Made by a program: the position numbers and the translations under genes. This document shows, piece after piece, positions 32,605 through 44,395 of a stretch of DNA of 64,000 bases. The notes under the pieces are model-generated. The model saw nothing but the letters and a program-made list of their open reading frames with translations. It did no database searches and was not told where the DNA came from. Source of the stretch: Asterella californica (lineage: Eukaryota; Streptophyta; Marchantiopsida; Marchantiales; Aytoniaceae); assembly GCA_036924285.1 (NCBI GenBank), contig JAYKYS010000005.1:558001-622000 (forward strand), given 5' to 3'. How positions within the stretch are numbered: the first letter of the stretch is position 1; each line of letters starts with the position of its first letter.

Positions 32605-34400
32605 TCAGAGCCGTCAGTTTTGAAGCTGTCTGAGTTTGACAAACTATTCGTGGTGCACACGGACGCAAGCGACTATGCAACTGATGAAGTGTTGGTGCAA
32701 GATGGAGAACCTGTAACATACGAAAGCAAAAAGTTATGTAAGATAGAGAATCGATATCTGACTCATGAGAAGGAATTGTTTGCGGTGGTCTATTACTTGA
32801 AGAAATGACGGCCTTACGTGAGACTTCACGAAACTTAAGTGTACATCGATAATATTTTGCTCAAGTACTTTGAAACACAAGATCGGATGACGTCAAAGCA
32901 ACTATAGTGGTATGATACATTAGCGCTCATGAATAAGGAATTAATCCATAAAACGCGAAAGGACAATGTGATTCCAGATGCCTTGAGTCACAAGGAGGAA
33001 TATCTTTCATCGTCAACATAGATTTTGTAAGTTATGTATCCTAAAGAGTCAGACTTAGAGAGACTGATATGTGAAGGTAACATGAGCGATGATCAAACGT
33101 AAGAGTGCTTGAAACAACTCAAGCGAGGAGTGAAGTTGCAAAACATGCCGCTAAGGCATGGATTACTCACCACGTAAACTTAAGAAGACTAAGTTGCTTA
33201 AAGAGTGTCATGATGCAGCCTTATCAAGTCATAAAGAGAATAAATCCACTTTAACAATTATAGCTAAAAGGTTTTATTGGCCCACATGAAAGATGGCATT
33301 GCCCACTTTGTGAAAACATGTGTAATCTATCAAGCGAATCGGGTTTTGTATGAGAAGTAACAAGGGCTATTTCATCCTTTGCCGATTCCAACCAGACCTT
33401 GAGAAGACATCAGCATGGACTTCGTAACGATACAACACAATCTTTGTGATAGTTGACCGGTTTAACAAACTGACGAAGTTTGCTTTGACCTTGGATACCA
33501 CAATAGTTCACGACTTCTCGGCTGTTCTTAGATACTTGGTAGCATTCACATGGATTATCTTGGAGTATTATTTCAGACCGGGACTCCAAGTTCAAAAGTG
33601 CTTTTTGAAAACACTTGTTCTAAAAGTTGAGGACTAAGTTAAAATTCAATATCACTTTTCATCTTGAAATGGATGCACAAACGAACGAGTTAACTCGATT
33701 CTAAATCAATACATGAGGGTGTTAACCAAAGTGATTGGGTTCAATCTTGCTACAATTAAATGAAGCATTCAGCAACTGACGCATCATCTTTCTTGCTGGC
33801 TTACGAACTTGAGCCAGAAGGACCTCTTGACTTGACTCTTGCAAGGAGTTCTACATCAGCACACCAAGAACACGACAAACATCAGGTGAAGAGTTGATGA
33901 TAGAAATGAAACGGCACGAAGAACAAATGAAAAAGAACATCGACAAAGCACATCAACGTTACACAAAGCAAGTAAATAAGCATTAGCAGCAAGTAAAGTT
34001 TCAAGTGGACGAAGAACTATGGTTGAGTATGAAGAACTTCATCTTTTCAGAAGGAACATTGACGAAGTTCTCATCGAAGTTTGCAGGACTCTTTACGATT
34101 GTCAAGAATCCGCACAAAGATATCTATACTTTAGATCTTCCTCCCGAGTGGCAGTTGCATCCGACCTTTCACGTTTCTTTGTTGAAGAAGTAATTCAAAG
34201 ATGATTTCCGACTGGAGTGCAAACAAGTTCTCATGCCTCAATCTGATGTCGTACAAGACGAAGTAGAGTATGAGGTGGAGATCATCTTGTGATCGTGGCA
34301 CAAATGGAAGGAAGCAACTTGGATGCCAAAAGAAGATCTAGAACATGCAAATGAATTATTGGACCTCTTCAAACGGCGACAAGGACAACAAGGGCGTTAG
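32605..34400 (+). pseudogene. degenerate gypsy pol: RNase H, integrase, chromodomain-like tail
   Basis: Pieces in order: RNase H (FDKLFVVHTDASDYA, KELFAVVYYLKK, NVIPDALSHKEE) at 32605-33000; an integrase zinc-finger-like piece (LLKECHDAALSSHK, AKRFYWP) at 33195-33285; an integrase core remnant (FVIVDRFNKLTKFA) near 33440; and a C-terminal part (FAGLFTIVKNPHKD, LHPTFHVSLLKK) at 34080-34193. It ends EYEVEIIL, then KWKEATWMPKEDLEHANELL, up to about 34370. The last resembles a chromovirus chromodomain with its middle missing. More than a dozen stops and several frameshifts make it a dead element. It is far older than the element at 47582. Confidence 0.85.
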
Positions 34401-35230
34401 CAAGATGTGGACATCTTTTTCTAACGAGGAGTGAAGGAACGACGAAGACGATTTGAGCTTGTAACACACAGGAAAACCAAAAGATGCTCGAAAGTAGTAA
34501 TTTAAGGATTGAACCCACAGAGATACAAGTAAAGATCATCCAAAAGTAGTAAATATGTGACAAAAGTGATTCTTTTATGGTTATCTTTTATTCTCACGAA
34601 CAGAAATCAGTCCCGGTAGAGATCAAACTCAGGTCTATCCAACAAGACAGAGTTGATATTCCTGACAAATAACATAACAGGTACTAAACAGGTCAGGGAC
34701 CTCAAGAAACAGATAAATAACAGAGATACAGAGCCACGGAGGTAAATGTCACAACGAAGAAGTACTGCTGAAGTGCTACTAAGTAGCCTCTAACATCATA
34801 AACACTAAGTATCTTAACACTAAGTTATCTCTACTACGGCTGCTCTCAGAAAACTCTGACGAAGAAGACTCTTCTTTCGTCGAAGTACAAGGTTCAACTT
34901 CTTCCAAAGTGTCTTCAGTAAAGAACAACTTCCTCCAAAGTGAACTTCGTCCAAAAACTTCTTCGTAATAAACTAACCTCGTAGGTGCTGGTCTATTCTC
35001 AAACTTCGCTGTAAAATTTCTTACTCTGATTTCAGGTGTCAAACAGCAAGGCCTTCGACACCTGGACTAATTCCTACCACAACAAACTACGATACTTCGT
35101 AGGTAAATCTCCGAAGTTGACAAACACACAATGGCTCCGTAAACTCAGGAAATAGAAAATCCAAATAACAAACACATAGAGATCCTGAGCACGAACAATA
35201 CAGATTTCTCCGAAGATGGCGGATCTTCTT
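34401..35230. other. boundary region, no gene
   Basis: Between the dead gypsy pol and the coiled-coil pseudogene. From about 34780 the sequence becomes rich in CTTC/GAAG words, including AACTTCGTC and CGAAGTACAAG. This belongs compositionally to the minus-strand element on its right. A box B-like word near 34625 on the minus strand is not a convincing tRNA. Confidence 0.35.
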
Positions 35231-35231
35231 C

Positions 35232-37113
35232 CTAAGAAGTCGGATGCACATCGGTACCATCGGATGAAGGTCCTGTACTCGGAACGACACCAGGTACCAC
35301 ACCGGATCCTATCGCTAAATCTCTACTTATCTCGCTAACCGAGAACTCAACAGTCGCTCTAACCTCTCGGAGCTCTCTAAGTACTCTCTGGCCTAACCTA
35401 GCTACTCGGTTCTTCGCTGAAGAACCTTCTATATCTGCTACTCCTAACTCCTGTCTAATATCCTCAAGAATCTTCAACTCCGAAGTATCTAAATCGATAG
35501 CGAAGTAGTTCTTCAGCGTCAGCTCTACTCTACTCCGAAGTTGTGCAGTCTGTTCCTTGTTCTTTACACCTCGCCGCTTTAGATCCTCAATCTCCTTAGT
35601 CATCTCTGCGACGATGTCCTGGTTCTGATTCCTCTGCAGACGCATCTCATCCAACTCCTTCTTCGCAAGTGAAAGAACCTTCACGTGCTCTTTTCCTTGC
35701 TCCAACTTCTGTTGAAGTACCTCGTCGCGCGCCGAAATCAAGTTTTTGGCTTCTCCGGTCTTCGTCACAATCTCCCTCTTCGCTTCAGGAACTGTTGCTC
35801 ATAGGTTCTCCTTCTCCTGTAACCAGTTCTTTCGACCGAAGCATCGTCTGAACTAACTCTGCTAAGTTCAACTGTCGTCCAACGACTTCCTCGTAAGTTC
35901 CCCTATTACTCTCTAAGGCAAAGAGTAACTGTACAACAACTTCTTCCAGATATTTCGTCGAAGAGCTGAGTTGTTGGACCTCCTCGATTGTCGAAGAAGT
36001 GACCTTTGCTGCATCATCCTCCTCGTTCTTCTCTGGTGGGGTACCATCTTCTTCAGCTTCGACCTCTGTAGCTTCTTCGTCCTCGACGCAGACCGTCCTC
36101 GTACACTTCATCTTCTTCTTGGACTTCTGCGTAGACCTCGGTGTATACTCCAAGATCTTCTTTCTTCCACTACGTCTGACTGGTGCGAGTACTTCGATGA
36201 CATCCTCATCTTCTGCTAAGTTCACCAACTCAGGTGTCTTCTTAATTACTGCCTCTGTTGTAGTCGCTGTCTATGTTACAACTTCTTCGGCTGCTGCATC
36301 TTCGATTGTCACTTCGTCGAAGAACTTCTCCAATTGTACGTCTTTCACTAGAGTCGGTTCTACTTCTAATTCGTCGTCTTCGGCTGCTGCAGTGAAGCCT
36401 AACCTCTTCTTGTCTTCGTCGGACAGTAACACCATCCTCATGTAGAACACCGACACAAATGCTTCGATGTACACCAGATCTTCTTCGACCCAGAGCTTCT
36501 GTACATGGAGGTGGATGATCCTCGTCCAGTGTGCTCGTTTCTCGGTGAAGAGCTCCTCAATAAAGTTGATCTGCCAGTTGGACATGTGAGTAGTCCTCCT
36601 CGGTCGAAAGATCGTCATGATCGCGTCAGCAACTTCTCTCTTCTTCGAGTTGCGGTAGTCACTGATCCGGTATCCATTCCTCCCTTGAGGTACTTCCTTT
36701 AACAATTTCAAGAAGTTCTTCACAGCTTCGGCCGATGCTTGCGATGAAGTACTGTCGAAGAGAAGATCTTCTTCTTTTCATACATCGTCTATACCCAAGA
36801 CGAAAGCTCGATGTGCTTCGGTCCAGTTACAATGTCTTCCATATGATTCGTCCGAAGTATGTTGTTTACAGACCTTCAACTCATGCACCAACTTCGCCGA
36901 GACCATTCCCCACCACGGCAGTAGAAGAAACGATAAGCACATCTCCTCCAAGTCCTTCTCGTAGCGACGAGGTCCGGCTCGGTTGACATCTAGTGTCTTA
37001 AGCCGTAGCGGCTTGGTTGTCTGCATCCCTCGCATGTAACGAAGTCCTAAGTTACCGATTGAAAATGCTACGATGAAGAAAATGAGATACGAAGAAGAAG
37101 GCTTCTTCTTCAC
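35232..37113 (-). pseudogene. retroelement-like coiled-coil ORF (decayed)
   Basis: Read on the minus strand from 37113, the frame is open except for a TGA at 36778 and a TAG at 36271. It then shifts frame near 35785 and continues to 35232, about 620 codons in all. An N-terminal part has RPRRTTHMSNWQINFIEELF and VEEDLVYIEAFVSVFYMRM, like gag-type proteins of unclassified plant retroelements. A basic RRSGRKK patch and an acidic stretch follow. The end is a long charged coiled coil (VLSLAKKELDEMRL, AEMTKEIEDLKRRG). No zinc knuckle, protease or RT was seen. The role is unknown; a structural or capsid-like protein of a non-autonomous element is plausible. It lies inside second-family gypsy remnants. 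Confidence 0.6.
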
Positions 37114-38251
37114 AAACCAACTTCGACGAAGAATAGATATTTTGTCGACCGGAGAGTGCGGTGCGCTCTCCTTCTTCCATCAGTGTATGGACAATAAGAC
37201 AAATGACCTGAACTCTTCTACTTATATATCACGATGGCTTCTCCACACGTGCCGAAGTTAGGGTTTCCTTAGCTTCACTGATGTTCTTCAGCGCGCGTAG
37301 TACTACGAGGAACGTTCTTCTCCAACTTCGCCATATCTTCAATTTGCTATAACTTCGTCATTCAGATTCCATTTGCCTCACACAACATATCGTTAGAAAG
37401 TTCTTCGCCCAAGGAACTCAACTACGAGAAAATCCTATCCCAAATGTCTTCATAAATTCGGTAGATTCCTCTAGAACAGAGATTCTTCACTAAACTTCTA
37501 ATTAACATTATTCTACTCTTATCTTCTATCTTCTATTACATATTCTTCTTATCTATTTTACAACTGATCAATTAATTAACAAAAATGAAAAATCAAGGCT
37601 TCACAAGGCCGATGGAACTTGTAACTTTTATTTATATTTTATGAAAATAAAGAATTTATTCCTTGAAATTATCTAAATGTAATGATAGTGCATGGCTATG
37701 ACTAGTTCTGATCAGATATCTATGATGTTCTCAAGACGAGGAACGAAGTACACTCAAAGAAAACGAGTTGGTTTGGATAAGCACCTTAATCAAGACTAAG
37801 TCTTGATATGAAGACTTGGATTTGCCGTAGGGTTGGCAAAGCAAGTGTGAATTGTTTACACTTGTCTTGGGGCTTGGGGTGAGCTTGTGTTGCAGCAAGG
37901 TAAACTTAAGCGCGCTAAGTCAAATCAGGTTGCGACCAGAAAGTGAGCTTTGAGAGATCCAGTAAGTAGATGTGAATACTTATAAGTTAGCAAGTTAGAG
38001 TCTTAAGTAGAATGTTTAGAATTTATCAACTAGTTTTGCTTAGAGGTGACCAAAGAGGTTAGCCTATCCATAGACTAGTTGGAATTCTTCTAAGTGCTCT
38101 AGCGACAACTTAAGACTCAAGCCAAGAAAGGAAATGTGGGTTAACTACCAGAATGCAATTCTGGTGCCAAGAGGTTGGCTATCCATTTTAAACATGACGT
38201 TAACTAAGAGATCATTGTTGATGAAGCATCAACCTCCAAAGTGGAGATGAA
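37114..38251. other. flank of the coiled-coil element and pre-LTR region
   Basis: Bases 37260-37450 carry, on the minus strand, phrases such as ATGACGAAGTTATAGC and GGAATCTGAATGACG that resemble the old repeat at 11.6-12.6 kb. From about 37570 the sequence changes character and runs into a purine-rich tract (AAAGTGGAGATGAA, 38238-38251) before the LTR. No coding sequence was recognised. Confidence 0.4.
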
Positions 38252-39390
38252 TGTCATGCCTCTCAATCTCGAGATCAAGCACAAACGCGTACAACAGAAC
38301 CCTAGCGCATTTGCGTTAGGTTGTGAACGTTGCGAGTAAGATTTAATGACTTTGACTGAGAAATCGAGAACAGATGAACCCTAAGTGGTTCTTTGGACCA
38401 AGGTTGGAACATTAGGTTATGACGTAAGGGTCTATCCCAAGAGGACCCATACATATGCTGATCTATGAAGGCAAGTCAAAAAATGAACCGAAAGGTAATT
38501 CTGAGACATAAGTTTGAGATGTGGGTCCGAGATGTGGATCTGAGCAAATTCGAGAAATGGATGCGATGCAGACGGATGCTAGTCCAACACTGGTCTGAAC
38601 CACATGGTCTCAGTCAGACGATGGATCACAATTCATAGAAAAAATGTTAAAGTGTTGAAGCTCCAACAACATAAGATCTCGAGGCGAGTAAGCTATCCTT
38701 GGAAAGTACTCGGTGAGGACTTTCTAATGATATCAAGAACTCCTCAAACTGACATTGGAGCTACAAATTATGATCATCCAGTGAGCGGTTATGATATAAT
38801 TTTCAGAGATCAAAGAGGAGGGCAGATCCACCAATCTCTGGAAATACATATGAGGATGATTCGATGCCTGGGTGAGTCAAGATGAGTCACCGGATCCCAG
38901 AGTTTGATGGGTGGATTCTAGGACATGAGGTGATTCATGCTGGACTAGTACCGAGGCACGTTCCGCCCTAGCTTCGTTACGTGCCGCGTGTGCACTATCT
39001 CCGCTCTAGACTTAAACGTCCTGACTTGGGAATGATCCAAGGCTGGACCTATACTAGAGAATGAGAAGGCAGGTTAAACCACTGTTCGAGAGCCTAGACC
39101 CAGACGGACATCACAAACGATTGGACCACTAGGTGTATTGGAGACATCGTTTAAGACCTTGGACTTTATGAGAAGTCCATTCCAAGTCACGTTTTGGGAC
39201 CGACCTAGTCGGATCTAGGTCAAGACTTAAAGAAATGATGAGCTTGAGAGTTAAGGAGACGGTCCGGTTCCAGTACGGACTATATGAGATTAAGATAAGT
39301 GATGCATGGACACTAATATGTGACTGTGGTTCACAAGTTAGCGTAGTGAGTTCTATGATTTACTGAACAAGAGCTTCTGCTGGCATGACA
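38252..39390 (+). repeat. second-family gypsy LTR (1139 bp)
   Basis: It begins TGTCATGC and ends GCATGACA, a perfect 8-base terminal inverted repeat with TG/CA ends. A purine-rich tract lies directly upstream, so it is probably the 3' LTR of a plus-strand element. Its end matches 31239-31336 and its start matches 32449-32575. The flanking five bases (ATGAA and GGGGT) do not match, which fits an LTR still joined to interior sequence on its left rather than a clean solo LTR. Confidence 0.7.
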
Positions 39391-40950
39391 GGGGTAAGTT
39401 CACGAAACCAACATTTTGAGTGTGTGTGACATTACATCCTATATGAGGAGCTCAACCATGTCTGTACGAATGTCTCGGAAATACTTCTTTTCTTCCCATA
39501 ACACACTAATGTGGTAGCGTCTAAAGCTATAGGAAGTCTTCTCACGAAGGAAAAAAAATTCACAAGGGATCGAGGACCCCAACTGTCCTGACTGGAAATT
39601 TCTCGTAAGTATAAGGAAATGACCCTTGGTATCATGGCGATATCCTCCCGACACTTCTCCTTCTCAACCAGACGCAAACCTCTCTTCCTAAGAACGCGAT
39701 CTCCCTTCTGTCGAAAGAATCGTTTGACCCTAAGCTCAACACGTCTTCATAGTAAACCTGTCTGCACTGTTCTGCTATATCGGTAAGTGCATGATCAGCC
39801 TTTCACAATGCAAAGTCTATTATCATTGTTCTCGGGTCCTTCTCGAGATCTGCATGTCCGCTGAACTGATATGTACTTCTTGCTCCGAATGATGTCTGAA
39901 TCTTCCTAACCAGATCGGTACGGTACTCCTATGGCCATTGCTAGTTGCCTTACGTGCTAGAATACCGACGTTTGATTTGATCAAGAGGTAACTCTAAAAC
40001 TACTGAACTGGATCCTCTCCTTCTGCCCCATGGTCTCAAATGCTCCCGTTTGAGTTATCTTCTCTCCGTGGTTCTATGGATAACCTGATATATCCACTCG
40101 TCTGCTACATGAATGGTTATCAGGCTTCGATTGGTAGAGAGAGGTCTCCTATTGACCTCGAATTTTAGCCAAGACGCTCGTCGTGCTAGGCTTCTTCGTC
40201 CGTGGATAAACTCTCCATGAAGTGCGTGTGCGTAACACCACTTCCTTGATGCTGCTCCATACCTCCTTGTCGCTGGAATGGACTCACTTTTGCTTGCAGC
40301 GTAACTCTTGTTGTCGGTGCACTACGGGTTTGCGATCCCTAATTCCATGCTCTTGATCCACATCTCTCCCTACGAATAGTTTCCAGTTTGACGCTTCGAA
40401 ATGAAAATTGCTACGGCTGAATTTCGACTATACTCAACTCATTCTTCCTCCGTGGTGCTTGCGTCAGTTCTTCCTTGCAACGTTTGAATTTTACCTTAGT
40501 CTACGGCTGTGTGTCTATGGGGTAGGGGTTTAGCTGGTTTTTTGAAAAGGAAACTCAATCGTCTGCCTCATCTGCCGGAAGTTCTCGGTTTGCCTAGTGT
40601 CTAGAGTTCAGCTGTGGATTCCACCAACTTGACCTGGTGGCTAGTTGCTCGTCCAGCCGTGATCTCTTCTGTACTATATCATCCGACGAATTTAACTTTT
40701 AATGTAAGTTTTGACCAATGGCTCTAGAAAGATACGAAAATATGTACTCCTCCTTGGAATCTGAGAATCGTTCACTATCTTCTGAAATTCCATTGTTATT
40801 ATAAAACCTCGCGTAGCCATAGTAATTTGGTGATGTAAATTCTGACTAATGCAAGAAAATAATTAAATAATCTAAAAAAAACTGTTTAGAGGTGAATTTG
40901 GTACCATGTGAGCTCCACAATGTTCAGATGGAGGAGATATATACATGTCA
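39391..40950. other. decayed DNA, possibly minus-strand retroelement interior
   Basis: On the minus strand there are protein-like patches such as LRLVEKEKCREDIAMIPRVI near 39670 and a stretch with FGARSTYQFSGHADLEKDPR near 39880. They are separated by many stops. I do not recognise a domain. It may be old gag sequence. No host gene is visible. Confidence 0.3.
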
Positions 40951-41000
40951 TTAATTTATGACCAAACTCTTCCTCGTGGAAAGGTTTGGTCATAAATCAA
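40951..41000. repeat. 50-bp hairpin, copy 2 of a two-copy family
   Basis: The outer 17 bases pair with the last 17 with one mismatch. Length, loop position and overall layout match 9477-9526 base for base. The left arm (17 bases) is identical to 1858-1874. Confidence 0.8.
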
Positions 41001-42960
41001 ACCTAGCTATATATAATTTATCTATTTGTCAAGACAGATGCTATATATAATACAAGGAGTAGTTCTTCCTATACTTCTTTTATGGCTTAGAATTGTCAAT
41101 GAATATGTTTGATGCCTATCCAATATAATAAACATAATTAGCCAAGTCTTTGTCGACATCTAAGTGCTCTAAGTTATTTGTAGAAATCTTCTCATTTCTT
41201 CTCGACATCCCAGAGTCTTTCGCTTCCAAATTATTTTGTCTTCATGGCATCTTTTGCTGGGAACCCGAGCTTGCTTTAGGATGCATATTTGTGAGAAGCT
41301 ATTATGCTATCAGCTTTCTGGTTTCACTAAAATAGACTTGTTATGAGGGTATTAACATTGTCCAGAAAGTAATGCAGAGTGTACGAGACTACAGACTTTA
41401 GTATGAGGCCGATCGCACTGTCCGTTTCAAGGGCATCACATTCTTGCATATTACGTTCCATGCAAGATCAGGAATTAAGCGGTCAGACTGCATCACCATT
41501 ATGTTTTTGTCTAGTATTTACATTCTATCAGTTTTAGTTAAAACTAATCTCTTTCGTCTTTTGCATTGGAGAGAGTTGTCTATCCAGCATTTGGACGAAA
41601 CAAGATTCCACGAAGGCATTCTGCTGCAGAAAATCTTACTGATCAATATAGGGTTTAGGATATACAAACTTGTCACCGCACGCTCGTTGTTTGTTTGTCG
41701 CTCGTTTGTCACTGTGCATTCGTTGTTCGTTTCTCGCTCGTTGTCACCGACTAGTCGCTCGTCGAGAGATTGTTAACTCGAGCTCGTTGTTCTCATTTTT
41801 GGAAGCTCGTTGTTCACTGCTTTCGAGCACCATTTTTTTGGTGCAGTTCGAGTTTGGTAGCGTGAAGACCAGAAGACTGCATTGTGAACCTTCTGCCTTG
41901 TTGATAATTTCTGCATCCAGCTACGATACTTCTGCTGCGCTATTAATCTTCTACAATCGACACCATCCATCCATTTATTCTTTCAGCGTTTCAGCTTTTG
42001 GTGATGCTTCTCACTTATCGATCTCAACAAGAGACAGAGGTAAGACTCTGAGGAGCGAACGACTGAACTCGAGAGTAATCAGGTACCGGGTTGTCGAATC
42101 GCCTCCACAAGTTCTTGTCAATAGATTTCATACGTTTCATTTTGTGGTTTTTTGTTGGCACATGGATTGAGCAACCAGTGAAGCAGTTGATGGAATGTAT
42201 GACAGTGTGATCCATGACATACCAGTGCAATACTTTAATGGAATTTTTGTGATGATCTAGGTCTCATCTCTCCTTCGGATAGTAGAGCTTACGTCTTGTA
42301 ATAGTAGCAAGGAGATACAAGACGACATTGATAAGAGGTTTGCAACTTGATCTATATGTGGTATTGCATTGTGAGTTTGCAACGATTCAGTTTTTTATGT
42401 ATTAGTGTTAGTTTTGCGCAAGAGTGCATGGTATGTATTTTTTCTCTTTATTCTAGTCGATGAATATGTATGCATCGCTTCTGGTCGGTGGAGGAAAAAG
42501 ACAAACATGTAAAATATTTCCTTTCTCTTTTGTGTCATCATTTCTAGGAGCTGGCACGGCAAACAAAAAAATAAGGTCATAGTACCAGATGGACCAGCGC
42601 GGATACCTTCGAGATTATGGAATATAAATTAAATTATATAAATATATTATTTTTATTTTTATTTTTATTTTTATTCCTAAAAATTTAATTTATATAAATT
42701 TATTATTTATTATTTTTATTCTTAAAAATACTTGGAAACACAGGGAGAATAGGAGATAACCCATAAGTCTTGACCCGAGTGCCGGAAGGGTTAGGTATTA
42801 AGAATTATGCAAGAAAGTGTACATAAAATGATAGTCTTTCACTTGCCTCTTGGTCCATGAAAGCCGACACTGTATGAGCAATATTTTGGGTTTCCGCTAC
42901 GAGGTATTGCTTCAGTTGGTCCTTTGCCTTCTTTTCATGGTTATAGTCTTTCCTCGTCGT
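41001..42960. other. AT-rich intergenic DNA with simple repeats
   Basis: It contains a GCTCGTTGTT-type minisatellite (about 41677-41815) and an (ATTTTT)4 run at 42649-42672 flanked by AATTTATATAAATT-type inverted sequence. A GGAAACACAGGGAGA module lies near 42733 with an arm-like GGGTTAGGTATTAAG near 42790. No gene was recognised. Confidence 0.45.
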
Positions 42961-42969
42961 TTCTCTGGC

Positions 42970-43560
42970 ATGGAGAGGAGTTCTAAAAGTGGAAACGTTC
43001 CAGATGATCCACCAGGTTTTCAACCTTATAGCGAGGTTGAAGACTCGTAGCATACTCCACCTCCATTCCTATTTCCTACTGGTAATTTTGCTGCATATGG
43101 CTTACGACCATTGTAGGATCTCATCCTTCTGTCTTAACTCATTTTTCCTCAAGTTTACAAGGAATAGTCAGCAGCGATTTTCTCGATCATGTGTTACCTC
43201 CACCGCGTGGACCAAGAACTTCCGAAGCATCTTCTAGGGGTTCTGCCTCCAATGCCGCACAAATAACTCAGGGGATGGACCAAAAAGATGGACCAAGTAA
43301 TGCTTCGAGAAAGGAAAGAACAACTTGGGATAATTGGAAAGCAATTGCTCTAGTAGAATGTAAGAAAGCATAGTGTGAATAGTTTGAGCGACAGACTTGT
43401 CGAGAGTGTATTGGGTCAGTAGAACAAAAGTGGCATAAGATTGCTGACATGATGAACGAGCAAGGGGTTGTATGTGAGTGAGATCCATTACGAACAAAGT
43501 GGGAGCAGGCTATTATAGCTAGATAGAAAGTACGAGCATACATAAATATAATGCAGAGAG
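42970..43560 (+). pseudogene. Myb/SANT-like (trihelix-type) DNA-binding protein remnant
   Basis: The frame reading LPPPRGPRTSEASSRGSASN from about 43188 continues into RKERTTWDNWKAIALVECKK, then ECIGSVEQKWHKIADMMNEQ, DPLRTKWEQAIIAR and KVRAYI. A first Trp helix, then V-QKW--IA--M---G, then a KWE helix before a basic end is the arrangement of Myb/SANT-like or trihelix domains. These occur in plant transcription factors and in the accessory protein of PIF/Harbinger transposons. Stops interrupt the domain: TAG after KKA and CE, TGA before DPL and TAG before KVR. A short upstream frame, MERSSKSGNVPDDPPGF, may be its N-terminus in another phase. Confidence 0.6.
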
Positions 43561-44133
43561 AACATCACAAACTGTTATAGCTAGACAGAAATTGCAAACA
43601 AGCTTCCATCCAATGGACATGATCAAATCCGTATATACATATAGAACATGTACAGTAAGTCTTATCGCTATGTTCTGTTGTATACAACAACAAGGCAAAG
43701 ATTGAACAAAAGTCTACAAGTTATTTAAAACACCAAATAATCCATCATATGAAACACTCATTCCGAATATTACAGTAGTTCAAACATCACTGGCACTCAA
43801 CGCACTTTTGTTCCTAAATCGCTAACGCTAGACCTCTTAGCTTTAAGTGGATGATCGATATGAAAATTGTGGAGCTAATTCACACTGTAGCTCCAACATC
43901 ATGCGTGTTGGATATAGCATTATGGAAAAAATACCTCACTGTCATCGTCTCTTCTTACGGGAAGGAATCACTATTTGGTCGACTATGCGACCGAAGGTCT
44001 CAGCCATATCTGACACACGGAGCAAAGATCCCAGGACAGAAGTCTTGCAGCTGAAAACTCCTCTCCTCACTATCCTGGCTCTTTTGGAGCTTTTGACTTT
44101 CTACTTCGACACTGCTGTCAAATAAACTGCTCA
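43561..44133. other. intergenic, nothing recognised
   Basis: Short frames only. It lies between the Myb-like remnant and the copia LTR. Confidence 0.35.
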
Positions 44134-44366
44134 TGTTATCAATTAATGCAGTAGTTCACCTTATAGGAAAAAAAGAGAGAGAATCAATGTGGGAGACCAA
44201 GTACGAGTAAGCTTGTTTACTGAAATGAATAATGAGGTAGGAGGCCCAAAGACCAGGTATTTTTACTTTGGTATAAGGGCAGGCAAAGCCTGCGAAAGGG
44301 CATGAGCCCAAATAGTCTAAACTAGTTGCTGTACTTTACGTTCATACTGTACAGTCAGTTCTAACA
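44134..44366 (-). repeat. copia 3' LTR (233 bp)
   Basis: On the minus strand it starts TGTTAGAACTGACTGTACAG just after a purine tract (GAGTGGGAG) that follows the end of pol. It ends ATTGATAACA. TGTTA/TAACA termini and a length of about 230 bp fit a plant copia LTR. No 5' LTR survives on the other side, so the outer edge rests on the terminal repeat alone. Confidence 0.65.
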
Positions 44367-44395
44367 CTCCCACTCAGCGACTAGTTGTTGTAGAT

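Noticed and set aside
32620..32808. Independent small gene with DASDYA motif
   Set aside because: It is the RNase H part of a dead gypsy pol whose other parts follow in order.
38252..39390. Clean solo LTR
   Set aside because: The flanking five bases do not match and a purine tract precedes it, so it is more likely a 3' LTR still attached to interior sequence.
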